The notes under the pieces: generated by a model
What the model saw: only the letters and a program-made list of their open reading frames with translations
Told to the model about the DNA's origin: nothing
The model's database searches: none
Position numbers and translations under genes: made by a program
Assembly: GCA_015231435.1 (NCBI GenBank)
Contig: JADGBN010000004.1
Coordinates: 1 to 59,262, forward strand
Source: Gammaproteobacteria bacterium
GTDB lineage: Bacteria; Pseudomonadota; Gammaproteobacteria; Thiohalomonadales; Thiohalomonadaceae
Direction: 5' to 3'
Length of the DNA stretch: 59,262 nucleotides
In this document: positions 7,150 through 16,140 of the stretch, one piece after another
Position numbering within the stretch: position 1 is the stretch's first letter
Layout of the letters: each line of letters opens with the position of its first letter

Positions 7150-7623
7150 ATGCCAACATTTGTGCGTACTGACAAATGCGATGGATGCAAAGGTCAAGAC
7201 AAAACCGCTTGCATGTACATCTGTCCCCACGATCTGATGAAACTTGATAAAGATGGTTCAGATACCGGACACGCAATGAAATCTTACAACCAGGAGCCCG
7301 AGCAGTGCTGGGAGTGTTACTCCTGCGTTAAAATCTGCCCTCAGAATGCTATCGAAGCCCGTCACTATGCTGACGTTGTACCGCTCGGTGGTTCTGTGCA
7401 GCCTCTGCGTGGCAGTGACTCCATCATGTGGACCATTAAGTTCCGTAATGGCACCCTGAAGCGTTTCAAGTTCCCCATTCGCACCACTCCAGAGGGCTCT
7501 ATCGAGCCTTACGCTGGCAAGCCTGATGCCGATATGAGCAAAATCACTCAGCCAGGCTTCTTTAACCACATGGAGCAAAATGGCTACCGTGTTGGCGACC
7601 CAAGCGAACTTCTTCGCAAGTAA
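7150..7623 (+). CDS. aprB: Adenylylsulfate (APS) reductase beta subunit, Fe-S protein
   Basis: 157 aa carrying two [4Fe-4S] clusters: the first motif is CDGC..., CMYICP (residues about 9-25), the second CWECYSC and CPQN (about 52-65). It passes electrons between the FAD in AprA and a membrane partner. The C-terminal half (GSVQPLRGSDSIMWTIKFRN onward) is the family tail that wraps AprA. AGGAGCGAAAT precedes the ATG. It is the first gene of aprBA, with 39 bases to aprA. With sat and the oxidative setting it presumably works in the sulfite-to-APS direction. Confidence 0.96.
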   Translation: MPTFVRTDKCDGCKGQDKTACMYICPHDLMKLDKDGSDTGHAMKSYNQEPEQCWECYSCVKICPQNAIEARHYADVVPLGGSVQPLRGSDSIMWTIKFRNGTLKRFKFPIRTTPEGSIEPYAGKPDADMSKITQPGFFNHMEQNGYRVGDPSELLRK

Positions 7624-7662
7624 GCCCAGCGTATTAATCAAACTTTAAGAGGATAAATTGTA

Positions 7663-9672
7663 ATGGCTGAATTTGGAAATCCAGACGTCATTCAGGAAGA
7701 AGTCGACATTCTGATGATCGGTGGTGGTATGGCTTGCTGCGGTGCCGCTTATGAAATTATGCCTTGGGCAAAGCAGGCGGAAGCTGCGCTTGGTCGTGAG
7801 CTGAAGATTAAACTTGTCGACAAAGCTGCCATGGATCGTTCCGGCGCTGTCGCACAGGGTCTTTCTGCGATTAACACCTATATCGGTTCCGAGCAAGATC
7901 CTGCTGACTATGCGCGCATGGTCTCCAACGATCTGATGGGTATTACCCGTGATGACCTCGCTTATGACCTTGGCCGTCACGTTGACGAGTCGGTTCACCT
8001 GTTTGAAGAGTGGGGCCTGCCCATTTGGAAACTCGACGAAAATGGCGAGCGTCATGATGGCTCAAAAGGTCTGACCCCCCTGAAAGATGGCGGCAAGCCA
8101 GTTCGTTCAGGCAAGTGGCAGATTATGATTAACGGCGAATCCTACAAATGGATCGTTGCTGAGGCCGCTAAAAAAGCGATCGGTATCGAGCGCATTCAAG
8201 AGCGTGTCTTTATCGTTAAGCTGGTTAACGACAAGAATGACCCAAGCCGCGTAGCCGGTGCAGCGGGCTTCTCAGTTCGTGACCACAAGCTCTATATTTA
8301 CAAAGCCAAAGCGATTCTGCTGGCTGCTGGTGGCTGCGTCAACATCTTCCGTCCCCGCTCAGTCGGTGAAGGTACAGGTCGTGCTTGGTATCCAGTATGG
8401 AACTCTGGCTCTACCTACACCATGGCTGCTGAAGCCGGTGCTGAGCTGACCCTGATGGAAAACCGCTTCGTTCCTACCCGTTTCAAAGATGGTTACGGTC
8501 CTGTAGGCGCGTGGTTCCTGCTTTTCAAATCAAAAGCAACCAACGCTTTTGGTGAGCTCTACATGGTGCGTAACAAAGAGATGCTTGACGACTATCCTCC
8601 CTATGGGAAAGCCGCCGTTCCTGCCTCTTGCCTGCGTAACCACCTGATGCTCAAAGAGATGAAGGAAGGTCGTGGTCCAATTTGGATGGATACCGTGACT
8701 GCCCTTGCGGATCTGCGTGAGACCCTCTCACCACGTGAAGTAAAACACCTCGAAGCTGAAGCATGGGAAGACTTCCTTGATATGTGCGTCGGCCAGTGCG
8801 GTATTTGGGTTGGTGAGAACATCGAGCCTGAGAAGAAAAACTCTGAGCTGATGCCTACCGAGCCCTACCTGCTGGGTTCACACTCTGGCTGCTGCGGCAT
8901 CTGGACCTCTGGTCCTGACGATGTTGGCGCACCAACCAGCGAAACCGAAACCGGTGTTCCTGCTCACCTGCCTTCAGGCTGGAACTGGGGCTATCGTGGT
9001 ATGACCACCGTCAAAGGTCTCTTTACCGCTGGTGACGGCGTGGGTGCCTCTGGTCACAAATTCTCTTCAGGCTCACATGCTGAAGGGCGTATGGCTGCCA
9101 AGGCGATGGTTAAGTATGTTCTTGACAACAAAGATTATGTCCCCGAGCTTGATACCTCTGTGGATGATCTGGTGACCGAGATCTACCGTCCGGTTCGCAC
9201 CTATCTGGAGCACAAGGACTACACCACCGCAATTGATGTCAACCCACACTACATTACCCCCAAGATGCTGCAGTTCCGTCTGCAGAAGATCATGGACGAG
9301 TATGTCGCTGGTGTTGCCACCTACTACACCACCAACGAGCATATGATGGCTGTAGCAGAAGAGAAACTCGGTATGCTGAAGGAAGACGCCGAGAAGATGC
9401 GTGCCAAAGATCTCCATGAACTGCTGCGTGCATGGGAGAACTATCACCGCATTCTGACCGCTGAAGCGCACATGAAGCACATTCAGTTCCGTCAAGAGAG
9501 CCGTTATCCTGGCTTCTACTACCGCGCCGACAAGAACTTTGTTGACGAGGAGAACTGGCACTGCTTCGTTAACTCGATCTATGACAAGACCACCAAGCAG
9601 TGGACCTGCTTTAAGCGTGCTCATGTCGATCTGGTTGACAAGTCCAAGCTCTTTAAAGCTGCCGCTCACTAA
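7663..9672 (+). CDS. aprA: Adenylylsulfate (APS) reductase alpha subunit, flavoprotein
   Basis: 669 aa, the usual AprA length. The N-terminal FAD site is DILMIGGGMACCGAAYE (residues about 16-32). The fumarate-reductase-like fold includes GGCVNIFRP and a late FAD segment GLFTAGDGVGASGHKFSSGSHAEGR (quoted in parts: GLFTAGD, SGSHAEGR). It forms APS from sulfite and AMP at the flavin. AAGAGGA precedes the ATG. No aprM or qmoABC genes follow, so the membrane electron acceptor is encoded elsewhere. A strong terminator closes the operon. Confidence 0.96.
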   Translation: MAEFGNPDVIQEEVDILMIGGGMACCGAAYEIMPWAKQAEAALGRELKIKLVDKAAMDRSGAVAQGLSAINTYIGSEQDPADYARMVSNDLMGITRDDLAYDLGRHVDESVHLFEEWGLPIWKLDENGERHDGSKGLTPLKDGGKPVRSGKWQIMINGESYKWIVAEAAKKAIGIERIQERVFIVKLVNDKNDPSRVAGAAGFSVRDHKLYIYKAKAILLAAGGCVNIFRPRSVGEGTGRAWYPVWNSGSTYTMAAEAGAELTLMENRFVPTRFKDGYGPVGAWFLLFKSKATNAFGELYMVRNKEMLDDYPPYGKAAVPASCLRNHLMLKEMKEGRGPIWMDTVTALADLRETLSPREVKHLEAEAWEDFLDMCVGQCGIWVGENIEPEKKNSELMPTEPYLLGSHSGCCGIWTSGPDDVGAPTSETETGVPAHLPSGWNWGYRGMTTVKGLFTAGDGVGASGHKFSSGSHAEGRMAAKAMVKYVLDNKDYVPELDTSVDDLVTEIYRPVRTYLEHKDYTTAIDVNPHYITPKMLQFRLQKIMDEYVAGVATYYTTNEHMMAVAEEKLGMLKEDAEKMRAKDLHELLRAWENYHRILTAEAHMKHIQFRQESRYPGFYYRADKNFVDEENWHCFVNSIYDKTTKQWTCFKRAHVDLVDKSKLFKAAAH

Positions 9673-9691
9673 GCAGCTTAGTTAGGCGAAG

Positions 9692-9725
9692 AGAGCGGGT
9701 GTCGCAAGACATCCGCTCTTTTTTT
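9692..9725 (+). terminator. Rho-independent terminator of aprBA
   Basis: A 12-bp stem AGAGCGGGTGTC / GACATCCGCTCT with a GCAA tetraloop is followed by seven or more T residues, about 20 bases after the aprA stop. Confidence 0.94.
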
Positions 9726-9805
9726 CCCCGCCAGAGATCTGCTTGTTACTGCCGATTGAAGCATCAGTCGCCAGTGCCAATTAGTTATCCCTCAGGAGCG
9801 CCCCA

Positions 9806-10696
9806 ATGACCGACGTTAATATTAAAGACTCCCCGATCCCCTCCAGCCCGGTAATTCCCAAGCTCTACCCTGGTGACTCGCGTATTCAGTTTCGCTGCCA
9901 TAAAGAGATTGCCTGCTTTAACGCCTGTTGCAGCAATATCGATATCACCCTAACCCCCTACGACATTATCCGCCTAAAAAATCGGCTGAATATCGACTCC
10001 GGTACATTTCTTAAGGAGTACACCGTCCCCTTTGAATTTGAAAAAGATAGCATTGCCGGGGTTAAATTCAAACCAATAGAGGATGGCACCGCCTGTCGCT
10101 TTATGACCACCGAGGGGTGCAGCGTTTACGAAGACCGTCCCACCGCCTGTCGCTACTACCCGGTAGGATTGGTATCGATGCGCAAACAGGATGAGTACAC
10201 CGACTCTAACTCCTTTGCGATTGTCAAAGAGGAGCACTGCCTTGGCCACCTCGAACCACGCGAGCTGACGATTGACGCCTACCGTGAAGAGCAGGGGGTG
10301 GCGCTGTATGACGAGATGGCACGCGGCTGGCGGCAGCTGATACTTAAAAAGAAATCCTCCGGCGCGACCATTGGCAAACCGACGATTACCAGCCGTCGCC
10401 TCTTCTTTATGGTCTGCTATGACATCGACCGCTTCCGTCTGTTTGTCGCCAGTGACGGTTTTCAACAGAGCTTTGCGGTCACTGAAGAACGGATGCTAAA
10501 AGCCTTAAGCGATGATACTGAACTGATGCTGTTTGGTTTTGACCTAATGAAGCAGGTTCTTTTTGGCGAAGAGACCATCGGCCTTAAAGAGGGCGTGATG
10601 GATCAGCGATTGAGTAAAGAGCGGCAAAAACAGGCGGCGGATCAACGCCACAGCAGCGACAGTCAGAGCAGTGATCAAGAGGCAGTCGATCTGTAG
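9806..10696 (+). CDS. YkgJ-family cysteine-cluster protein
   Basis: 296 aa. The N-terminal half (residues about 28-120) has the YkgJ/Fe-S or zinc-chelating pattern: FRCHKEIACFNACCSN, then CRFMTTEGCSVYEDRPTACRYYP. Cysteines of this spacing probably bind a metal cluster; the family's reaction is not established. The C-terminal 90 residues are hydrophilic and end in a Ser/Gln/Asp-rich tail. AGGAG lies about 7 bases before ATG 9806. It lies downstream of the aprBA terminator and 8 bases before trmO, so it has its own promoter and is coupled to trmO. A link with AprBA is suggested only by position. Confidence 0.8.
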   Translation: MTDVNIKDSPIPSSPVIPKLYPGDSRIQFRCHKEIACFNACCSNIDITLTPYDIIRLKNRLNIDSGTFLKEYTVPFEFEKDSIAGVKFKPIEDGTACRFMTTEGCSVYEDRPTACRYYPVGLVSMRKQDEYTDSNSFAIVKEEHCLGHLEPRELTIDAYREEQGVALYDEMARGWRQLILKKKSSGATIGKPTITSRRLFFMVCYDIDRFRLFVASDGFQQSFAVTEERMLKALSDDTELMLFGFDLMKQVLFGEETIGLKEGVMDQRLSKERQKQAADQRHSSDSQSSDQEAVDL

Positions 10697-10704
10697 CCAA
10701 GCGC

Positions 10705-11418
10705 TTGTCGCTAACTCCTAACCCTAACGGCTTTCACTATCAGGCGATAGCCTATCTCCGCTCGCCCCTGAAAGAGAAGTTTGGTACGCCGCGCCAGCCT
10801 GGGCTGGCGCCGCAACTACAGGCGACTGTCGAGCTCATTCCCCCCTATAACTGCGCCGCCGCCTTTGAGGGGATTGAGCACTATTCGCACCTCTGGCTAC
10901 TCTTTCACTTTCACCAAACAGCTGCCCAGGGGTGGCGGCCTCGGGTGCGGCCACCACGTCTTGGGGGCAACCGCTATATCGGTCTATTTGCGACGCGCAC
11001 CATGTTCCGCCCCAACCCGATTGGGTTATCGCTGGTGCAGCTGCTGAAGGTCGAACAGTTCGGCGACACCCTTCAACTGGCGGTAGCCGGTGCCGATCTG
11101 ATAGATGCAACGCCTATTCTTGACATAAAACCCTACCTTCCCTTTATCGAGGCAAAAACCACTGCCGCAGGCGGCTTCGCTGCGACGCAGGCAGCGACCC
11201 TTAAGGTTAGTTTTGACCCTCTGGTCATTGCCCAACTTAAGCGACTTGAGGGGAGCCATCCGCAGTTAGGCGAACAGCTAACTGAACTTCTGACACTTGA
11301 CCCACGCCCAGCCTATCAGCAGGATGAGCGCTACTACGGCTTGCGCTATGCTGATTTTAATCTGAAGTGGCAGGTGGTTAACGGAGTCGTGCGCGTCGTC
11401 TCCCTAGGGCAGTGTTAG
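10705..11418 (+). CDS. trmO: tRNA (N6-threonylcarbamoyladenosine37-N6)-methyltransferase TrmO
   Basis: 237 aa of the TsaA/TrmO family, which methylates t6A37 in threonine tRNAs using S-adenosylmethionine. The family motifs are present: SPLKEKFGTPRQPGL near the N-terminus, HYSHLWLLFHFH, then FATRTMFRPNPIGLS and DATPILDIKPYLP. The start is a TTG 8 bases after the preceding stop with no good ribosome site, so translation is probably coupled. Its end overlaps the convergent kinase gene by 15 bases. Confidence 0.9.
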   Translation: MSLTPNPNGFHYQAIAYLRSPLKEKFGTPRQPGLAPQLQATVELIPPYNCAAAFEGIEHYSHLWLLFHFHQTAAQGWRPRVRPPRLGGNRYIGLFATRTMFRPNPIGLSLVQLLKVEQFGDTLQLAVAGADLIDATPILDIKPYLPFIEAKTTAAGGFAATQAATLKVSFDPLVIAQLKRLEGSHPQLGEQLTELLTLDPRPAYQQDERYYGLRYADFNLKWQVVNGVVRVVSLGQC

Positions 11419-12102
11419 GGTGATCAGGCCGCCCCCTAAGGGGCCGCCGTTATGCAGCGTAAGAGAACCCTGACGCCCGTTATAACGGTGCATCGCTGCG
11501 ACAATACGGGCAAAATAGATGCCAAGGCCGGTGTTGCCGCCGATGAAATTTATCCCGCTCTGGCTCCCCTCCTCTTTATCCAGCAACATCTCATCCGGAA
11601 AACCCTCACCATCATCATTAAGCTCAATCACAATGCAACCATCGGTTTCATAACAACTGAGCAGCAATTTGGAGCGGGTATAGCGAATAGCATTGGTAAT
11701 GGCGTTATTAATCACCCCGGAGACCAGTGAGGTATCGAAGTAACCGAGAAGATTACTGTCACACTGCAACTCCAGCATAAAACCACGACTCTCGATAAGC
11801 GGCGCATTTAAGGCGTAACAGTCATCGAGAAAATCCGTAAGATAGGTCTCCTGCGGCTGCAGCGAATAGCTATGGTTTTCGATACGGTAGAGTGCCAACA
11901 ACTGCATCAGATTATTGCTGACCCGCTTGGTCTGGTACTGTAGCTGGGCAAGCTCTTCAACACTGGAGCAGTGAAGTCCATCACTATTGACATCGCCTAG
12001 CATCTCCTCAAGCGTTAACAACACCATACCTACGGAGTTTTTGGTATCGTGAATGCTAGAGGCGAGAATCGCGGAAAAGTTCTGCTGGCTGGGCGTCTCC
12101 AT
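11404..12102 (-). CDS. Sensor-less histidine kinase, module copy 1
   Basis: 232 aa. The putative phosphorylated His18 lies in SSIHDTKNS at the very N-terminus, followed by a dimerisation helix pair. A HATPase_c domain follows, with an N-box-like NNAITNAIRYT (about 130-141), DDGEGFPD (about 163) and GGNTGLGIYFA (about 188-198). There is no sensor, HAMP or membrane segment, so it is cytoplasmic and must receive its signal from a partner. It starts 1 base after the REC-TPR gene and is a paralogue of the kinase at 13761-14480. The 15-base tail-to-tail overlap with trmO is notable. Confidence 0.8.
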   Translation of the reverse strand: METPSQQNFSAILASSIHDTKNSVGMVLLTLEEMLGDVNSDGLHCSSVEELAQLQYQTKRVSNNLMQLLALYRIENHSYSLQPQETYLTDFLDDCYALNAPLIESRGFMLELQCDSNLLGYFDTSLVSGVINNAITNAIRYTRSKLLLSCYETDGCIVIELNDDGEGFPDEMLLDKEEGSQSGINFIGGNTGLGIYFARIVAAMHRYNGRQGSLTLHNGGPLGGGLITLTLP

Positions 12103-12103
12103 C

Positions 12104-13747
12104 TTAACTGTTCATCTCCTGCTGCAGTAACCCTAATTTTTTCAGATGCGGATTAGTCGGATCAATCTCCTCAATACGTCTGATAATTTGCGAAACCTCG
12201 TTAATTAACGAAACGTTACCCTTGCTCTTATGGCGATTCATTAAAATCACCTGCGCTGCATTGATATTAATCGTCACATTCTCCGGCATCTGCTTAAGCG
12301 CGTCACGAAACAGCTGGAGTGACTCCTCCATTCTGCCCTCTTTGGCTAGGGCAGTGCCGCGATTATTAAGTTCAAAGACCTCACGCTTAACCGTTTCAAT
12401 CAGACGATTACCCGCCTCTGCACGATTATGTTTGTCAAAGACCGCCTGCGCATCCTCAAGCAGTGCCAGCTGATCATGATTATTCTCAACCACATGTTTA
12501 ACAATCGCCGTCGCATTAATCTCTTCACCATGAACAAAAAAAGCGTCGGCAACATCGAGCAGTGTATGCGCATCCAAGGCAATACTGCTCTCCGATCCCT
12601 TCTCATAACTCTCTTTAATCTCGGCAAAACAGGCATTCATTTGCGCCGTATTTTTTTGCGCCAAATAGGCGCGGTGTTCACTAATGAGCAGTGGCAACAG
12701 GGAGCGATTCTCACGCTTAAAACGCTTGCGTAGAGCAGAGAGATTCTTCAGGGCGATATCGCTATCACCACAGGCGATCTGGGCGTTGGCCAATTTAAGA
12801 TTATGTTTAACATCTTCATGAATAGAGTCTGCAGAGAGATAGACAAAACTCTCTAGCGCCTTCACCGCCGTTTTCATATCGCCATTCTTTTCGGCGACGC
12901 GGGACAACTGCAAATTGCGACTGACGCTAAAAGGAGAGATCTCATTGGCCTGCAATAGCAGCTGTTGCGCACGCTGCAGATCACCATTCACTTCGGCGAG
13001 TTTTGCCATCCAGTTATAACTTTCAAGATAGTTTTCGTTCTCTGCCAAGAGGCGGTTGAAGGTATGTTGTGCCTCCTCCATACGCTGCTGCTTAAAATAG
13101 ACGATTCCCAGACCCAACAGTGCCCAGGGCATCGGGCGGCGTTTAATAATTGCCGAGTAGCTCTTTTCCGCTTCACGGTAATTGCCCATGTTAGTCGCGA
13201 TTTCTGCACGCATGCGCATGATTTCAATAGGATTACGCGGCTCACTCTGGAGTAGAGTATCACACATTTGCAACGCCTTGAGATACTCACTTGCATACAT
13301 TAAGTCGGTGATCGGAGCGAGATTCTCCTTACGCTGAAAGAGCCGCAGCAGCCGTTGTGACAGCAGACTTTTATTAAAGGGTTTGGTAATGTAGTCATCA
13401 GGGCGGTACTCTGCTGCAAGAATCACGCGGCTTAAGGTATTCTCGGCGGTGACCATGACAAATATATCGGTCGCCCGCACCAAACCACGCACCCGCGCCT
13501 CTTCAAGCAGCTGCATACCATTACGACCGGCACCCAGATTGTAGTCACAGAGAATAATGTTGTAGTGGTGACCGAGCATCGCCGCAATAGCGCGTTTACC
13601 ATTCGCGGCATGATGCACCACAGCCGGTTCACCTTTATTGCCCTGCTGCAGCTCACGCAGCATTGAGTGAATCATATCGCGCATACCGGCAAAATCATCC
13701 ACGATTAAAATACTGGTATTAGCGAGTTGGGGTAGGGTATTTGCCAT
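12104..13747 (-). CDS. Response regulator with TPR repeats, module copy 1
   Basis: 547 aa. The N-terminal CheY-like receiver (residues 12-130) has acidic Asp17/Asp18, phospho-acceptor Asp68 (ILCDYN) and Lys122 (TKPF). The rest is alpha-helical with tetratricopeptide-like units (for example WALLGLGIVYFKQ, ESYNWMAKLAEVN, VTININAAQVIL), a protein-binding scaffold; VieB of Vibrio has the same REC-TPR plan. There is no DNA-binding domain. Start chosen at ATG 13747 (MANTLPQL), 13 bases after the upstream kinase stop; the frame stays open further but without similarity to copy 2. Confidence 0.82.
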   Translation of the reverse strand: MANTLPQLANTSILIVDDFAGMRDMIHSMLRELQQGNKGEPAVVHHAANGKRAIAAMLGHHYNIILCDYNLGAGRNGMQLLEEARVRGLVRATDIFVMVTAENTLSRVILAAEYRPDDYITKPFNKSLLSQRLLRLFQRKENLAPITDLMYASEYLKALQMCDTLLQSEPRNPIEIMRMRAEIATNMGNYREAEKSYSAIIKRRPMPWALLGLGIVYFKQQRMEEAQHTFNRLLAENENYLESYNWMAKLAEVNGDLQRAQQLLLQANEISPFSVSRNLQLSRVAEKNGDMKTAVKALESFVYLSADSIHEDVKHNLKLANAQIACGDSDIALKNLSALRKRFKRENRSLLPLLISEHRAYLAQKNTAQMNACFAEIKESYEKGSESSIALDAHTLLDVADAFFVHGEEINATAIVKHVVENNHDQLALLEDAQAVFDKHNRAEAGNRLIETVKREVFELNNRGTALAKEGRMEESLQLFRDALKQMPENVTININAAQVILMNRHKSKGNVSLINEVSQIIRRIEEIDPTNPHLKKLGLLQQEMNS

Positions 13748-13760
13748 GATTAACGCTGCA

Positions 13761-14480
13761 TCAGGGTAGGTAGATCGTAAAAATGCCGCCGCCGAGACTG
13801 CTCTGATTCGCCAGCGCAATACCGCCCTGCAACCCCTGATTCAGATGCAGCTCGGCAACCAGTCTGGCAAAATAGATGGCGAGGCCCAGATTGCCACCGG
13901 TAAAACTCACCCCCTCCAGCTCTTCCAGACTAGGCTGACGCTTGCCGAGAATGGCCGCCGGAAAACCCTTACCATCATCCTCCAGGCGGATGGCAATCAT
14001 CCCGTTTTGCTCGGCATGGACACTCAACCGAAGGTGAGATTGACAGTAGATAATCGCCCCGGAGAGCATACTGTGCGCGACCATTGAGACCAGATGCGGA
14101 TCAAAATAACCATAAAGACCCGCTGGCGCCTCAAGGGTTAGGGTGATGCCCCGCATCTCGGCGAGCGGCGCAATCATCGTTGTGCAGTCCTCAAGAAATT
14201 CACTCATGTAAATCTCCTGAATTTGCGGCTTAAAACCCTCTTTTTCGATGCGATAGAGTGCCAGAAGCTGCATTAGATGATCATTAATACGCTGCGCCTG
14301 ATAGTTAATCGTCCCCAGCTGTGCCAAGGTAGTGGCGGGGGTCTGGACAACCTGCTGATTGCGTAAATCGATAATCATCCGCTCCAGAGAGAGCAGAACA
14401 ATCGCTATAGAGCTTTTCGTATCATGAATACTGGAGGAGAGAATCGCGCCAAAGTGGTCGCGGCTGCTGTCAGTGGTCAC
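13761..14480 (-). CDS. Sensor-less histidine kinase, module copy 2
   Basis: 239 aa, paralogous to 11404-12102. His19 lies in SSIHDTKSS, followed by the same helix pair and an ATPase domain with EDDGKGFPA and GGNLGLAIYFA. It starts at GTG 14480, overlapping the TAG of the upstream REC-TPR gene by 1 base, so the pair is translationally coupled. The ATP-binding N-box region is less typical than in copy 1 (VAHSMLSGAIIYC, lacking a clear Asn pair), so catalytic activity is uncertain; it could act as a phosphatase or scaffold. Confidence 0.78.
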   Translation of the reverse strand: MTTDSSRDHFGAILSSSIHDTKSSIAIVLLSLERMIIDLRNQQVVQTPATTLAQLGTINYQAQRINDHLMQLLALYRIEKEGFKPQIQEIYMSEFLEDCTTMIAPLAEMRGITLTLEAPAGLYGYFDPHLVSMVAHSMLSGAIIYCQSHLRLSVHAEQNGMIAIRLEDDGKGFPAAILGKRQPSLEELEGVSFTGGNLGLAIYFARLVAELHLNQGLQGGIALANQSSLGGGIFTIYLP

Positions 14481-16114
14481 TATTTTCGCTTCGGTAGATG
14501 AGTTAGCAATTTGGCAAGTTTGCTGTTGCGCGGATCAAGTATGCGCACGCGGTTAATGCAACGATTCAGCTGCTCCATATCTTCATAGTTATTATGGTTC
14601 GTTTCATCTTTTAAGGCCATGACAAAAATCTGCGCGGCGTTAAGATTAATGGTGATGTTATCAGGCATACTCTTCAGAGCATTAATAAACAGCGTTTTAG
14701 CCTCGTTAAGCTTGCCCTGTTTCGCCAGTGTCACGCCACGGTTATTAAGATCAACAATCTCTTTTTTCGCGGTAGCAATGAGTTCACGCCCCATCTCACC
14801 CAGATGATGCTCGTCAAAAACCGCCTCAATATTGTGCAGCAGATCAGTATCATCATGATGATTACCCACCAGCTCTTTAAGCTTCTCAACGCCCTCGTCA
14901 TCCTTACCGTTACTAAAATAGGCCTTAGCGACCTCTAGCGAGGTGCTGGCGGAGAGCGGTTCGGTAATGCGATGGGTGAGTTTATCCACCTCGTCAATCG
15001 ACTGCTGCGCCAGCTGATCACTGCCCCGCGCAATATGCGCACGATTTTCGCTAAGCGAAATTTGCAATAACCCCTCCGGATCCATGCGATACTTCTTTTT
15101 AAGCCCCGACAGCGCCTTAAGCGCCTTGGCGCTCTCTCCTTTATCGATGAGTACTGCTGCCAGTTTGGCATTGTTCCCGGCATCCTCATGTATCGATTCA
15201 GAGGCGAGTGAGATAACCCGTGTAAAGGAGTGCTCAGCCCCCTCCAAATCACCTTTTTTTCGCTGATACTCGCCAAGCGTACGATAACGCGGAACCGAAA
15301 AGGGGGAGATGGTGATCGCCTCCTGCAGCAGACCTATCGCCCGATCATAATCATCTCGTTTCGCCTCAATCTGCGCCAGCCAGTCATAGCACTCAACGTA
15401 GTGGGGATTTTCGCTAAGGAGTGCCGTAAGGATTTTATATGACTCCTCATAGTGCAGCGTATGAAAATGGCCGACGGCAACCCCAAGACGTGCCCAGGGC
15501 ATAGGGCGACGCTGATTAATCGCTTCATAAGCATCAATTGCCTGCAGATAGCTGCGCTCGCGCATCAGCATATCGGCCTTGTAGCGCATCACTTCGAGAA
15601 TATTTTTAGGGTTGGCGGCAATTAGCTCATCGCAAATTTCCAGCGCTTTTTCAATATTGCCCAAGGTCACTTCACGAACAATCGGTGCAAGGTTCTGTTT
15701 GCGTAAAATCAGCCGCTCGATACGATTTTTTAACAGCTCTTTATTAAAGGGCTTGGAGATATAGTCATCGGGGCGGTGCTCTATTGCGCCCATCACCATA
15801 TCAGCGCCACTTTCAGCGGTAATCATCACAAAGATATCGGAGACGCGAATCAGATCCCGCTGCCGCGCCTCTTCAAGGATCTGCTGACCATTCTTACCAT
15901 GTCCGAGGTTATAGTCACAAAGCACCACATCATAATGGCTAAGCACCATTTTACTGACCGCCTGCTTGCCATCACTGACCATATCAATTTCGCTCACCTG
16001 CAGCGACTTTAACATCTGAAAGATCATATCGCGCATTGCCGCAAAATCATCGACAACGAGAAAACGCAACCCCTTTAGCAGTGACTCATTCTGAACTTGC
16101 AAGGGTACCACCAT
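14480..16114 (-). CDS. Response regulator with TPR repeats, module copy 2
   Basis: 544 aa, same plan as 12104-13747: receiver residues 15-130 with Asp22/Asp23, phospho-acceptor Asp67 (LCDYNLG) and Lys121 (SKPF), then about 400 residues of TPR-like helices. Shared phrases such as DYNLG, RPMPWA.LG and NNRG(T/V).LAK(E/Q)G show it is a paralogue. It is the first gene of the four-gene array REC-TPR/kinase/REC-TPR/kinase. Only a distant AGGA precedes ATG 16114. Confidence 0.82.
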   Translation of the reverse strand: MVVPLQVQNESLLKGLRFLVVDDFAAMRDMIFQMLKSLQVSEIDMVSDGKQAVSKMVLSHYDVVLCDYNLGHGKNGQQILEEARQRDLIRVSDIFVMITAESGADMVMGAIEHRPDDYISKPFNKELLKNRIERLILRKQNLAPIVREVTLGNIEKALEICDELIAANPKNILEVMRYKADMLMRERSYLQAIDAYEAINQRRPMPWARLGVAVGHFHTLHYEESYKILTALLSENPHYVECYDWLAQIEAKRDDYDRAIGLLQEAITISPFSVPRYRTLGEYQRKKGDLEGAEHSFTRVISLASESIHEDAGNNAKLAAVLIDKGESAKALKALSGLKKKYRMDPEGLLQISLSENRAHIARGSDQLAQQSIDEVDKLTHRITEPLSASTSLEVAKAYFSNGKDDEGVEKLKELVGNHHDDTDLLHNIEAVFDEHHLGEMGRELIATAKKEIVDLNNRGVTLAKQGKLNEAKTLFINALKSMPDNITINLNAAQIFVMALKDETNHNNYEDMEQLNRCINRVRILDPRNSKLAKLLTHLPKRK

Positions 16115-16140
16115 TCATATGTTGCGATCCTGTGGCGGGG

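Noticed and set aside
9073-9669. 198-aa open frame antisense to aprA
   Set aside because: It is an antisense frame of a strongly conserved gene with no ribosome site or known domain; explained by codon bias.
13748-13819. 24-codon N-terminal extension of the first REC-TPR gene
   Set aside because: The extension has no counterpart in the paralogue at 14480-16114 and overlaps the upstream kinase; ATG 13747 fits better.
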